Under the pieces are notes generated by a model. The model worked only from the letters and a program-made list of their open reading frames with translations. It was not told the DNA's origin and made no database searches. Positions 44,086 to 57,259 of a stretch of 64,000 nucleotides of DNA are shown here, piece by piece. Position 1 is the stretch's first letter, and every line of letters begins with the position of its first letter. Location: assembly GCA_026874595.1 (NCBI GenBank), contig CM049321.1, positions 50,449,297-50,513,296 on the forward strand, read 5' to 3'. Position numbers and translations under genes: made by a program. Source of the DNA: Sipunculus nudus (taxonomy: Eukaryota > Annelida > Sipuncula > Golfingiida > Sipunculidae).

Positions 44086-45479
44086 TAATTTTCCTTTAAT
44101 ATGAGCTAATAAATTAATCACATATTCCTGCGTTTATTCAATTTCCCCAAAGGCTTTGGCTTCGGGAGGGTTGGACTCAAGCACCTAAACTAGGCACTAG
44201 GAGGTGACCTGTACCAATTCAACTAAAAAAGAAAGGACACGAATGGAAGCAAGGGACAAATGTAAATGCATCATCCGTTTAACTGCTCACGTCATGAACA
44301 TACTATAAGAGAGGGTGTATTTCCATTCGGCATTGGCCCATCGGTCTAATAGATCGGATCAATATAATAAATACAATTCTCTTGTGTATTTGTGTGTGTG
44401 ATTTTGTGACAATTCGAATGTTAAGACTGTATAAAAACGGAGAGGGCAACGTTGGTCATAATTATTAATTATTTCTGGTATTTAATTGAGCAACCTCTCG
44501 TTTATAATATATATCTGCAAACAAAAGGCGGTTGACGCTCTACTGTAAAGAAGATAACATTATAATGTAATCAACTTTATATTGTATTTATCTTAATTAG
44601 CCTTTCAGCCACGAAATCCATCAACAAATTGCTATTAAAGTAATGAATTCTCTCAAATAATGAAGTAATGAAAAGTGTCTATCGTGGAGTAATTAACCAT
44701 GTATTAAGTTAAAATGATAGGGTGCTTTTTCCGTCCTCTGGCATCAAATGTCAAGCAAATTCTAAATTATAATATAACATTATCAATATTTTTTAATCCT
44801 CGATAGTAAATTTTCCCTGAAGGTGATTATTTCTCCACAATTTCACTCGTATGTTAAACTTTACGCCAGCAGCGCTTTAGAAAACAAACACTGTGTGAAT
44901 CCAATAATGCAAATGAGGTCTTAGCAAGTTCTTTTCCAAGACAAGATACAATAAATATTAACAGTTTCCTGATTTGCCACTTGCAGCAGTTTTTATTATT
45001 ATTATTATTATATTAAACTAGGCCTACAGGCCTAATGCAAATCTTTGCAATGGGATACACATCAGGAATATTGCTTCCATGCTGGACCGTTACTTTTCAA
45101 GTACATGTTTGACATGTATATGTACAATGCAAGCACTGAACATTTTGAACCAAAGTGCATATACCAATTACACTAACGTGACTGCTTAAATATTTGCATA
45201 GGCGTACACAACACAAAAATGAATATAGATTGCACAACCAACATGTGTAAGAGAAAGCCATTTAAGATGTAAGAACATAAACAATTTCAGGCTTCAATCC
45301 ACTCTCTGGCTATGTGCACAAATGCATGAAACAACAAGATGCAGGTAGTTGAAAGCGACTATGTGTATCCGCTGAAATCAGAGTAGTACAGGTGAGGTGA
45401 GGCATCGATTGAGTGGTAAGGGGAAATAGAGTGAGATAGATGTCTGCCATGTAAACATGATTATAAATTGCACCAACAG

Positions 45480-45930
45480 TGGCCAATCCTGCAAATCACT
45501 GCTGAAAAAAAGGGCATTAATTTATACTTCAAAAAGGAAAGGTAAGTGGCGCCAACTGTCTGATTTACGAGAAAAATTTCCAAGATGTATGAAAATACCA
45601 AATTTCCGACCAATACCTTGACCCACTCCTGAGATATATAGGCAATTTTCACCCAAACCACATTTGCGAATGTACGCCACAGGAAAACGATTGCAGATGA
45701 TGCCACCAGTCTTGAGTACAAGAGGATGGAATCCAAGGTCAATTGATATGCATAATTTACTGCAAATCACTCCTGAGAAAAGGGCATTTATTTATTTTTT
45801 ACAAAAACAAAGGTAAATGGCATCACCTGTCTGGTTTACGGTCAAACGTTCCGAGATGGATGAACATGCCAAGTTTCAGAAATTTGAAATTGTAAGGTCC
45901 CTACTTGAAATAACTTTAAATTAAACAGAC
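45480..45930. repeat. Two-unit degenerate tandem repeat, about 290 bp
   Basis: 'TGCAAATCACT.CTGA.AAAA' and 'GGTAAGTGGCGCCAACTGTC' at about 45487-45560 recur as 'TGCAAATCACTCCTGAGAAA' and 'GGTAAATGGCATCACCTGTC' at about 45763-45833. Confidence 0.65.
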
Positions 45931-45967
45931 TTGCACTGACTTGTTTAAAATAGTACAATAAACTTAC

Positions 45968-46131
45968 CATGAAAACACCTCATCAAGCTGTTATAGTAGT
46001 CAGACTGCAGCAGATAGGCTTCTTTCAATCCTTGCACGGTACCATAGTTATTTATAAAGCTGACAGAATCTTGGCTAGTGACCAACATCCAGGCACTGGC
46101 AAATCTTGGCAATCTGCCAATGGTAAACCAT
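45968..46131 (-). CDS. Internal coding exon of an unidentified gene
   Basis: On the minus strand an acceptor '...TTTTGTGTACAG' is followed by 164 bp with an open frame and a near-consensus donor CATG|GTAAGT at 45967. The encoded 54-residue segment includes GRLPRFASAWMLVTSQDSVS, NNYGTVQGLKEAYLLQSDYY and SLMRCFHG. It is well mixed in composition, GC-richer than its flanks and not repetitive. Good splice sites on both sides plus protein-like text make a real exon more likely than chance. I do not recognise the family. Neighbouring exons are not evident in the old repeats on both sides, so they must be short or distant. Confidence 0.5.
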
Positions 46132-46539
46132 CTGTACACAAAAGTGGTCCCTACTTGATATAACTAAACACAAAATGCTTTTCAGCTGACTTTGTATAAA
46201 AAAAAAGAAATTATGAATATATAAAACATATTACAAATGCATACTGAATGCAAAATTATAATAAAGATACATCTCACTGATGGCAAATACTTGAATTATA
46301 AGTTGTTGAGTATGGATATCAATTATTTATAATCCATGTACAGCCGTCTTACATAGCCACAGAGAGATAATCATTGCCTGTTATGATGACAAATTTAAAT
46401 CATAAATCTAAAATTTTTAAAAGCTTTTAAAAAACATGCTTGTCAATATTAACCATAGATAACCTGAAACTTGAATGTCTAGTGGCATGGTGTAATAGAT
46501 GCTGATAAACTGGTGCCAGGCTAGATGAAACTGCTTCAC

Positions 46540-47420
46540 ACAGCTAACATATATGGTAAAATGAATCAATTCAATCTCCATAATTCAGCCAGAAAACATT
46601 TATGTGAAACCATTTAAGAACAATTATTATACGAATTATTCTGGGGATTACGCTTGTAAAATGTTAAACAAATTGGCTTTAGTGGCATCAGATGAAAAAC
46701 GTTTTGCAGGTTTAAAACTCAGACAGGAAGATACAGCAAACTGGCTAAGTTCAGCTTCCAGTAACTCAGCCAAAAATTATTGAGCCAAAACCATTTGAAC
46801 AAACTTGAAATATCAACATCTGAGGATAATTAATGTATGAGATTTAAGAATTTGGCCCAATGGCTTTGAGAAGAGCTTTGTAGCCACTGAGCTAAAACGG
46901 ACTGCTATGGCTTATGACTAAATTCAGCCTCCCATAACTCAGCCAAAACTCTCAGAACAGGGACCATTTGAACAAACTTCAGAAAGCACTACCCTAGGAT
47001 CACTACCCTAGTGCGATATTAAACAAATTGGCCTTATGGTTTCAGAGAATAGTTTTTTTTTGTAGCCCTCAGTATGGTACAGGCACTGATGACCCCCTTA
47101 CAAGAAATGCCGACACAGGTGGCACCAACAATACCTTTATTTCAGATAATACTCATGTGACAAGCATTGGCATAAAATTTGGTGATGATGGCTCCAGCCG
47201 TTTCTGAGATTTAAATTTTAGTATGCTTTTTGGACTGATGATTAAGTTCAACTTCCTGTAACTCGGCCAAAAATCACCAAAACTGGAACAATTCGAACAA
47301 ACTTGAGAGAGATTTTTTCTGGAATTATGTCTATGAAATATTGGACAATTTGGCTGGACAGTTTTGGGGTATAAGATTTTTAACGTACGGACGACTGGGG
47401 ACGGCAAACAAACGACGCTG
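46540..47420. repeat. Degenerate tandem array, about 177 bp monomer
   Basis: 'AACTCAGCCAAAA' or variants followed by 'ACCATTTGAACAAACTTGA' recur at about 46578, 46756, 46935 and 47262. Each is followed by 'TTAAACAAATTGGC'-like text. Similarity between units is low, so the array is old. Confidence 0.75.
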
Positions 47421-50400
47421 CTCCATCGAATAAGCTCACAGGTTCGCTAAAAGAACAGTGAATTACCCGTGCGCAAATATAGCTAAAACATTTGCTTGTT
47501 CTGTTTTTTCTGAATCATGTATTTCCTTGTTCCCTAATGGGTGTGCTTACATGCAAAAAAATTAAATGAACACCTAATATTAACTTATTGTCTAAATTGG
47601 CTTTAACAAATTAATAAGACTCAAGCAGTGATAGTTATTTCACATATTCTTCATGGAACTTCCGTTTAATTATTGTATAATTTCTTTACAGATGTATGAA
47701 TATTTTTTCTGCAATAATAGTAACCCACCTAGTGACAAGTTAGAGATTTTCCTATTTGTGATACAATGAGCTCACACTACAATCAGTTTCCAATTCCATA
47801 TAGGAAAAATCACACTGACAACTGTTTTTCTAAATAAAAAAAAAATTATTAACTGAATCATTGTAAAATATTCAAAGGCGTTATCAGAAAAAGATTTGCA
47901 TTTCTTGCACATACACATATATTTTGTATATATTTGTGAGTCATGGTAATTAACGGCAATTTCCAATGGTATGAAATTCTATCATCATTGTCACCATCAT
48001 ACTTTCTTTTGACTTGTTTAATATCAAAACAAATACCTGAAAAATGCCACTGTCAGACACATATCCAACATGGAGCATATTACAGATTAAAAAACATTGT
48101 AAATAACACATTCAAAGGTGCCTGTCGAGTGAGATCAGAATAGTTAATTCAATTTATTGATTGTGAGTGCCAAATAAACATTTTTTTCTATTCAACATTT
48201 GAAAAAATTTATAAAATACCACCTGGTGCTTTAAAGAAATGTGTCAGACCAAAATGATTAGCCTAAAATATATTTAATGACCCATACAATGAAGAAAAAT
48301 GAAATACGCAAAAGAAAATTAATAGATGGCATATGTCGATTTGTTAGGTGATGTCGTAACATTTTAAAAAAAAAACCTTGCCTAATAAAGGGATATAAGA
48401 GCAGAGACCACACTTATTTTGTAAATCAGGGGTGTGTAGTTTTTACCTTTTTATAGTCGGCCTTTCTTCCATAAAATTTCATATAATCAGGAGCCAAAAT
48501 GATAATGACAAAATCTGGTTGGTAAATATGTAGAAACACACCATAATAGATTTTTATTTTTTAAAATCATTTGTTTCTTTCAAGGAATGTCCGGGCGGTC
48601 GGATCTCAAAATCAGTAAATTTCTGCTGGTAATAAAAATAAAAATGTTTAATGCACCTGGGGTAAAATTTATGGGTTAAGAAAAAAACCCGAGACGCTTG
48701 TGTCTCATAAAGATGTTACAGGTGATTTAGAAATGCAGATAAGTCGTTAGCAGTCGCGCGAGATAGTTCATATTGCTCTTATCAATCAAAGAAAGTCTCC
48801 TTTGCGGACATTTTTGCAGACATGAAATTGTATAAAACTTTTCAAGGGTTTGCTTATTCCTTTCAGTAATCTCTACGGATGCATTAAAATGATTTTAACA
48901 GTCCCAACACATGCCCTTCCACCTAGACGTTTCTACAGAGCTAAAAGCAAACGGTCGTCTGTGTAAGAAGTCGTTTTGTCTGTAGTAGATGAATGTACCA
49001 ATGCCATTTGGGTCCTGTTTGTCTTCCAAGGCAGCCGCAAAGCAAAAGAAGCATTTATTGATGCTTTCACGTAAAAAAAGGAAGCTTCAGTGTTAACAAT
49101 AAATCAAATGATAGGACTTATTCCATGATGAAGCAAGCTTGAAGGCATTTTAAAGAAGAAAACTGTATGCAATCTTGCTTAACAAACCCTATCATATGTT
49201 TTAATGTCTTATACGCCATGATATATTTGATATGTGCGCGATATCAGTAAACATTTACTCCAATATATGACCCTTACGTGTGTCTGCTTGTCGCTCTGGC
49301 TAGCTATGTGTCTTTCTGCCGCATGTGCCTTTATCGCTGTGTATATTGCTCTAAGCTAGTTGTTAATGTTGAAATGTTTTACTTAGATGGAATACATGTT
49401 TATATACAGGAATAATTTCTTAGTGCAAACATTTTATTTGAAAATCGTGTAATTTATGATAAGTGCATGCATTCGTACAAAATAAATATCAAAATGTTTA
49501 TAGAATTGCGAAATCATGTTCAAAAATTATTATTGAATTTGGAAATTAAAGATGAGATGAACTATGCAACTGATATTTGTATAAGAGCTCCGAGGGATAG
49601 CCTTCAGTCTATAAAGGTCAGATAGGTGATTGCGCCACTTTAAGATAGACAAGATGAGTGTCATAACGAGTGTATCATCACATGTACACATGACATGTCT
49701 TGTATTCAAAAAATGGCATTTTTTTATATGTGAATTAATATTTAAAATATTCAAATTAGAATTGAGAACTAGAATTGACCACAAGTCTGGCCATAAGAAA
49801 TGACAATATATGGTAGTAGTGTACACATGCACGATGAACAAGCTAAGATGTCTTATTATCAAATAACATATTATAAACAAAGATTCACATACACCAAGCC
49901 AAACCCCAACCATTAAAAATATCTATTTACTTTCATTTATACCCCAAAACCCATGAGGAAGTGTGATTAAGTCAGCTCTCAACTTCCCATGGGTAATCCT
50001 GAATCTGCACTCAACTAGTACCTCAGAAACGTCCAAGTTAAAAATGACACATGCCTATATTATGTAACGGTTTAAAAAATATACTAATATACAAACTAAC
50101 ACTTATATATGCACACAAAAGTTCATATTTTAAAATTTATTTATTTAACTTAATTGGTTGAAGAGTTTGTATCCGAGGTTCCATGGGACGCTGATAAAAC
50201 AGTGATGGTATAATGATTTAGATTTCAAACAAAACTAGCGGCTGATATACCGTCAATATTTAATGTAATGGAAAAAAAAATAATTGACATTTTAATATAA
50301 ACACCAAGCAATGTAACACTTTTTTCCCTTTTATCATTTTTTTGTCAGGTAGAAAGACAGATTCAAAGAAGTGTAATTGTTGATAGAGTAATGTTGATGG

Positions 50401-50750
50401 CGTAATCTTGATGGCGTTAGACTACTGATTGCAGTGTACTGAGTTCACGTCCACTTCAGATCGTCTTCCTCTCTAATTTTATACCACAGAGCAAAAGTCT
50501 TTACCACAAGGTTTACTGGTGAATGGTTTCTGGTCATAGTCAGCTAGCAAAATTTGGAGCAAACTAGAAATCTTTTTTTTTTAAAGCCTATGTATATCCG
50601 CCCACGTTCTGTCAACAGTTCACCGTGTTCTTGAATTAAGGCCGTGGAAGGATTACAAGTTGGTAGTTTTTGATACACCTGAGTTTTTGTATCATTTATT
50701 ATTTTTTTTATTCTTCTAGGGTAAACAAATAAGCCACTGTGTTACTCGGA
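47421..50750. other. No gene recognised
   Basis: AT-rich. The frame at 49530-49913 (-) is long for this composition but has no domain and no splice context. I see no repeat shared with other parts of the window. Confidence 0.45.
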
Positions 50751-50754
50751 GAAC

Positions 50755-51230
50755 ATAGGTCACAGTGATCGACTTTCAAGAGTCCAAGTAGATTTTTACG
50801 GACCTTCCTGGTCCTAATGGAGGACCGACCTTTTGTAGTTAGGTTTTTGTACTAATCTCATTGAAGCACAAAGCATTCAAAATTAAAGGAGTTAAATAGT
50901 GGCTTTATGGTAATAGGTAACTGAATGAAAGGGATTGAAAGCACCTCCTCAGTCAATATTTGTGGAGTTTAATATATTTTGAATGAGAAATAAAGAGAAA
51001 GCCAACGGCTGTTCTTATTTAGATTACCATGTTGGTTACTGTCCTGAGTCCGTGAAAGGAAACATGATTGTCTATGTGGAAATACCCTCATCTAAAAATC
51101 CGATCAAAAATAGATGGGTAATAAACAAACCAACTGAAATAAAGAGACAATTACTTACATTTAGCAAGAAATCTTTGTTGATTAGGGTTTGGCTGACTAT
51201 ATATCACGTTTATTGATAAGAGATGGAATA
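50755..51230 (+). repeat. Dispersed repeat family C, copy 1
   Basis: Aligns with 62370-62830 at about 80-85%: 'GGAGGACCGACCTTTTGT', 'TCAGTCAATATTTGTGGAGT', 'CCTGAGTCC.TGAAAGGAA', 'AACAAACCAACTGA', 'TTGGCTGACT.TATATCACG'. The spacing is kept. Identity unknown. Confidence 0.7.
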
Positions 51231-51514
51231 AGGTTTCAGAGTGATAAAGTACGGACGAGCAACATCGAAGACTATAATACGTAGTCCTGTCACCATGTCA
51301 TACGTAATTGGTTGTAATATAATGTGAAAAATGTAAGCATAAATGAAAGAATAGGAAGTGAGCACATTTTCATATTTAAGTGTCAAATTGACTTTTCTGA
51401 GTATTTTGTTAGCCAACGGATGTTTTCATCATTTAAAAAAAATCATTATACCTTATTGAGCAATTAATCGAGTGTAACCCGAGCTCAAAGATGTATAGGT
51501 AAAGACAAATCAAA

Positions 51515-51760
51515 ATGAGATACACTATACTGATGATAGACCTCTTCATAGTCATTATAGGTATGAGACAATGCTTCATGTTGGTGTTGCTTATCTTTGA
51601 CTGGTTATTTACTCAGCTATTAAGTGGACAGCGCCAGAAAACAGTACTGGAATCCAGTGGACATCTGCATAGCGGATCACATAAAACCAGGTCTACTTGT
51701 GGGGAGAAGTTGAGGCTCCATGCTCCTCATGGAGTGAAGAAGATGGCATTTGTAGTTTGA
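51515..51760 (+). other. Unassigned open frame between repeat copies
   Basis: 81 codons with a hydrophobic N-terminus (ILMIDLFIVIIG, CFMLVLLIFDWLF) and a basic C-terminus. It sits between family C copies 1 and 2 and has no recognised domain. Possibly chance. Confidence 0.2.
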
Positions 51761-51849
51761 ATGAGTTACATAAATGTGAAAAACAATCTCCTCTGAAATG
51801 AGTGTAAAGATGAGCAGTTAAATTGCAAACAAAATCAGATAAATATTAT

Positions 51850-52085
51850 ATGAAACCATGTTGGTTACTCTTCTGAGTAACCATGAAAGGAAGCATGATT
51901 GTTTATATGCTAATACACTTCATCTGAAAATCCGATCAAAGATAGATAGATTAAAAACCAAACCAACTGATATAAAAAAGAAAATTACTTACATTCAGAA
52001 AGAAAAAACTTTGTCGATAAGGGCTTGGCTGGCTATATGTTACTGTTTTTCCATAAGATATCTAAAAAAAAAAATCATGAATTCT
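51850..52085 (+). repeat. Dispersed repeat family C, copy 2 (partial)
   Basis: 'CCATGTTGGTTACT', 'TGAAAGGAAGCATGATTGTT', 'AAACCAACTGATATAAAAA' and 'GCTTGGCTGGCTATAT' match the right half of copies 1 and 3. Confidence 0.7.
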
Positions 52086-54030
52086 TAAACAAAAATTCTT
52101 CGAGCCCAACTGGACTTAATGGGAAATAGGTATCCATGATGACTGAGAATTTGTTGACAGAAAAAGGGTATGACATTTGAAATGATCAATCCAATCATAT
52201 GACACAAACCTTCAAGAGACAAGTCAATCCTCTAAGCCCAGGTACAAACTGTTATCACCAAATATCAAGGGATTTCTTTTATATCGTCAAACACTGAATA
52301 ATGGTCCGGATCTATGGAATGGTTGCGTTTTTGCTTGGTAGAGCCAGGGATTTTATTACAAATAGGAGAGCGTAGCAACAAGGACGAAGAACGTTTAAAA
52401 AAATCTTTTCTACTGGAGACGTCAATCCATGTTCATGTAACGGAACAAGCCCTTCAAATATAGCATATCAGATTACAGTGAAAAAAAATAAGGCAAAATA
52501 AGGACTAAAGAAGAAAAACTAAAGCAATACAAAACTTTCAGCCAGTCCCATGGAAGCCTGTTGAAAGGGAATATATTTACTAGAGATGATTGCCCTTTTT
52601 ATGGAAAATGTTTAGCTGTATAGGAGAACATACGACATGGTAAAGGTTTTATGATACAGTCATCTACTTTGGAAAGGTCGCCTTCAGTGACTGCAAATGT
52701 TTTATGATATTTCAGCGACCTTCAAGGGGCATTTTAAGATGCGAACGTTTTTTTTTAGGCATTCCTGCTGGGCATACCGTCCACACATTTGTATTTTGTT
52801 TTTAAATATTCGAAACAAATAATCAGTTATCACATATTAAATGAAAATTGCGAATGGGTGAAAGAATGACAGTTATTACAATCAACTTATCTGTCATTAG
52901 ATTGGGATGAATGATTGTTTTATCTCCGTTTTCTTTCTAATCTCATGAGAGATCATGAATAAAATCCCCGGAGAAGATATTTATGTATACATCCTTTTAA
53001 TTTAATTCAAGTAATACAACTTGACAATAACTTTCCTGCTTTGGACATTATTTTTCTACAAAACCTTTCCCTGCATCAGGAATAGTAATCCTTACTATTG
53101 CGGCCAAAGTGTGAGCATGGCGCCCTGCGACCAATCCCTATCGAACCTGTCCTGTTTTCCGACCGACTTGCTATAAATTAAAATTTACTCTTAATTCAAC
53201 AAGAGCTTACCTACTTTCAGTGCCCCCTCATACGGTAGCTTAGGGCTCACACGGGAAGCTTTGTCTTCTCCCAAATTATTATATCACCTTTTTTAAACAT
53301 TATCTGCTATGAATTCCAGACAGCAAATTTTCTATCTGTGAATGCATATTCCTTGGAAGACAGTAAAAACCTGTATATCCCGTGTCTGTCATACATTTAA
53401 CTCCTGTCATCATTTATTTATTCTGTGACGTCACAAAGAGCATAAAATGGCATTATGCCTTCCACTTAATTAAACCCTTGGTGTCCTCACAGACGGAAAG
53501 CATTATGGCCCATTGTTACATTCTTTCAAAGAGTGTCGTTATTTGTAAGCTTCATTTGGTCTGCACCGTCAATCTCTAGCAGAACCTACCGAAGCGACGT
53601 CTGTTGAATAATTGAACAATTGTTCTTTTCGGATTATTTTTGTTGAAACATATCATCACCAACTGGTAAAATTAATTTGGAGTCCTGGACGTCATTGTGA
53701 AATGTGGATAGGGTAAATACGGAAATGTGTAACGTACTGCTTTTATTTACTAAGACTCAAGTAAATATTGATTTTAATCATTGCAATCATCCGTCTGACA
53801 TCGAATGTTATATGGCACGGTGTATTAATTACTGCCACCAATTTTACCAATCCTGTTGTGGTTGGAGTCTTTTGATATTTTTCTCTCTAGTGTAGCTTGC
53901 TGGAAAAAAGTTTTATCTGGTGTGAACAAAAAATTTGTCTGGCTTCTTTAGGCCTTTATCAACACATTAAACCACAGACAGCTGAAGGGGACCGCAAACT
54001 TCTGAACTAAAAAAGATGTGCACAATGGCT
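52086..54030. other. No feature recognised
   Basis: AT-rich DNA, no domain-bearing frames. Confidence 0.5.
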
Positions 54031-54265
54031 ATTCCAGTGCTTTCATATACATATCTTTATTCGTACAACGAAGTACAGTACATTATATGCAATGAAAAGA
54101 AATATGAAATAAATGAAAGATATACAGAAAGAAGGAAGGAAAAATGAAAGTTCAGTCCGTACCTATTACAAAATCAGATGATAATAAATCAATTAGCGTT
54201 TTAACCTGATCGGAGGTCAAACGCGAGGTACATATCCCATCTTTGCATTCTATCAATTCTGACAG

Positions 54266-55087
54266 TTAATCTAAGTTAATGGATGTTTTTACCATCATCA
54301 ACTGTTCCTTAAGTATCTGTATATTTTTAATGTCGCGTTGTATCCCATGGATGTGCATCTGACTTTCTAGATATCGTAAGTTACCTACAAGTACACCAAT
54401 TGAGGTATAATGAGCTCTCTTTTTCAGAAGATTTACAAAGTCATTTGCAACAACCTGCATGTTCAGAAATAAATTTATAAAGCGTGAGACGATTATATTT
54501 ATCAGAGCCGGAGAGCCCGCCAATCCATGTACAATATTCTTGTGCGAGTTATATGGTAAGTACCATAGGTGACGCAGAGCCTTATTATATGATGTACTTA
54601 ATCGATCAATTGACTTATGCTTTAATAACCTGGTTTGACAGCCGTAAAAGGAACAACAATAAGAGTGAAATAACCTGTTCTTAACCTTGCTAGACAGACA
54701 TCCGAAATTCGCCGTTAAGGTGTTAAAGCTTGCAATAAATTTTACTCTTTTACCGAAGACGTCATTGTTATCTGACAAGTTCCAAGTTACTGTATTCCCC
54801 AAGTACTGTACAGAATCCTGCCATTCTAGAGCTACACCATTTAAAACGATTTTATCTGATCTAGCTGGATACACCCTGTTAAAAATAACACATTTTGTTT
54901 TCTTTGCGTTATATAACATATCAAATTCTTCAGCAAACGTTTCACATTCTTTAACCATCTGTTGAAACCCCGTCCGATTCGGACATAAGAGCGTAAGATC
55001 GCCCGCATAGCCAACAGCACCAGCAAAATAATTTCCAATATAACATCCTATTCCCTTATTTGGGAGACGTTTTAAAAGCTCGTCCAT
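54266..55087 (-). pseudogene. LINE 2 reverse transcriptase palm (part) and C-terminal region
   Basis: An open frame of 273 codons. Near the start is AVGYAGDLTLLCPNRTGFQQ, where the catalytic YADD reads YAGD, a substitution that should abolish polymerase activity. It is followed by NAKKTKCVIF (fingers/thumb side), the region after the palm (VQYLGNTVTWNLSDNND), and a C-terminus with LFHSYCCSFYGCQ and ALRHLWYLPYNSH. It ends at TAA 54266. It is the longest frame of this element and probably the least damaged part. Confidence 0.85.
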
Positions 55088-55610
55088 ATAAATATTAAAC
55101 AGAAGGGGGGATAATACACCCCCTTAGCGTACACCATTATTAGCACCATAATGTTCAGATTCAACATCATTCCATTTTGTCTTAATAACAAGTCTCTGTT
55201 AGATATCTGCTAGTATAATGACAGTAGGTGAAACATTGCGTTTCATGAGTAAATACAACAACTTGGGAATATTAATTCTGTCAAAAGCGCGTGACGCATC
55301 AACAAAACAACTGTAAACTGATAGCCTGTTCCATATGTAACGTTCAATATGTAACCTCCTTCAGCACTACTGTGCACATGTTAGTCGAATGCCCCTTCTT
55401 AAAGGCATATTGCAGTGGAGAAGAGCCAAGATTATCTACATTTTTCTGAATAATAAAACTATCAAGTAATTTTCTGAAACAACTTGTCAATGAGATACCC
55501 CTGTAGTTATCGCCACAGGTTAGGTCACCTCTTTGGTCTTTCGGTATAGGTATAATTACGCAAGTATTCATATCCGCTGGGACATGTCCATGTAAAATCA
55601 TAAAATGAAA
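55088..55610 (-). pseudogene. LINE 2 reverse transcriptase N-terminal motifs
   Basis: 55601-55344 reads MNTCVIIPIPKDQRGDLTCG, DNYRGISLTSCFRKLLDSFI and LQYAFKKGHSTNMCTVVLKE, the standard RT segments before the catalytic centre. The next block (about 55340-55090), broken by stops, contains the motif A region (CFVDASRAFDR-type) and motif B. Confidence 0.85.
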
Positions 55611-55619
55611 TAAAATTTA

Positions 55620-55620
55620 T

Positions 55621-55683
<63 letters not shown>

Positions 55684-55690
55684 CAAACGG
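55620..55690. repeat. (TA)n microsatellite inside LINE 2
   Basis: TA run flanked by ACACAC on the left. It interrupts the LINE coding sequence, so it expanded after insertion or is carried by a small nested element. Confidence 0.95.
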
Positions 55691-55751
55691 TGTGTTTCAC
55701 TTATGAAATGGTCAGACTGTAGAATCAATCTTACATCGGATTTACCAAATT

Positions 55752-57250
55752 TTAAATGATGTTCATCCATCCTAACGTCGGATACACCAATGTTGAGAGT
55801 ATCCTTTGGTGATATGTTTTTGATTGCCTGATTAACAATATTATTAAGTTTCTCCGCTTTATCTGGAAGGTTATTATATAAGTGTCTGTATTTTTCCCCG
55901 AAGTGATTTGCAATTCTGTACTAGTAAATTTATTATCAACAGTCCTGGTCTGTGAAGGGCCACCTGACTTCATCTTTTTTACCTCGCTCCATAAGTCTCT
56001 GTCACGACTATTATTTATCATTTCTGCCATACGTTGCTTACGTAGGTTCTTTTTTTTGTCTTTGGCAGTTTCTCAATATTCTGTGATATTCTGCACGGGT
56101 CCTACATCTAATAACAGCCACATGTCCTGTATTTGGGCGACCATTCTGTATCCATAGCCAGTGTCAGAACAAGGATTGTTTTTTAATTGGTTTTAACGTC
56201 TCTGACCAGTATGGTATTCGTTTTCTGTTAAAGCTTGTTTGTTTTCGGTATGGTAGCCAATTGTAACTTGCATATACACAACTTTGAACAATGTCTGCAT
56301 AAAAGTTACCTCTATTTTTTTGTGGGTATGTGATGAACATGTATTGTTGGAGCATGTTATAATATCATTTGAAATATTAATTTTTTTCTAAATTTATATC
56401 GACTGTGTTTTTGTATCCCTGAATCGCATCCTTAGTTGCATTAAACCGTGCTGATCACGTTTAGGGTAAATACCACAATTAATTCTGTATTTATCTACAC
56501 AAATATCACATTTCCTAAGCACCGGATTATGATAAGAGGCATTCGATGGGTCATCTATAATTCCCACATGACAAATTGATTTATAAATATCACCTTAGCA
56601 GATGAAGTGATCAAGTGTGGAAGTACCCTCTCCCTCACAGTTCCTGGAAGTCTGATCAGGCAGAGCCTGCGGGCTATTCCAAGCAAAATATAGATTGTTA
56701 TTAGCACAGAAGTGTTTTAAGGACTTTGTATGACTATTATGCCTGCAATAATAATGGGATTTTCATTGTTAATTTCGAGTGCTTACTGAAGCTTATTTAA
56801 GGTGTCAAGAAATTCCTCATTAACATCAGTTTTGGAACGATTATCACACGGTAGTATATGCAAATTAATATAACACTAGAATCGTCTGACAGTCTCAGAG
56901 ATACTGCGAATAATCGATTTCACCCCAAGTTTAGTGGCTGGACACAGGCAGAGAGTGATTGGCGCCATAGTTTGGCCACTCCTCCATGTGGCCTACAATA
57001 GAGTATATCTCAAGAGCTATCAATACCTGTTTGAACTGAGAACATATACTTATCATGTATAGAAGCTAGAAATGATTCTCGTTCCTTAATCAATCATGTC
57101 TCCTGTAAAAATATTAAATCTGCGCGATGTGCATCGATAAGTGTTTTGATTTAATACCTTTTCATATCGTTTACTATACCCGTTGGGCTATATGATATAA
57201 TTTTCAAGTTTTTCAGATTGTTTGTTGGCATAGCAATAAACCTAATGGTG
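55752..57250 (-). pseudogene. LINE 2 endonuclease and linker to RT
   Basis: Broken frames. In the endonuclease part (57200-56400) I read ERESFLASIHDKYMFSVQTG, RPHGGVAKLW and FAVSLRLSDDSSVILICIYY, which follow the APE-type order (LQE/ET region, GGV, PLxxxN). The linker has YWSETLKPIKKQS and DRDLWSEVKKMKSG, usual just before RT in these LINEs. Many stops. Confidence 0.7.
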
Positions 57251-57259
57251 GTTTTAATT

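Larger units (their letters stand above)
41448..45432. repeat. About 4 kb repeat unit, copy 2, holding the empty LINE site
   Basis: Full uninterrupted copy of the unit at 13225-16425 plus 22159-22733, same orientation. The pre-insertion site is 44846-44862. Differences include an extra 100 bp or so in the tandem array and a missing stretch near 44720. No terminal inverted repeats or flanking duplication found. Confidence 0.9.

Noticed and set aside
43755..44121. Ser/Leu-rich or Arg/Glu-rich proteins
   Set aside because: Pure translation of the CT microsatellite block in several frames.
49530..49913. 127-codon minus-strand ORF with hydrophobic start
   Set aside because: AT-rich composition, no domain, no flanking exon signals; chance in a 64 kb window is likely.
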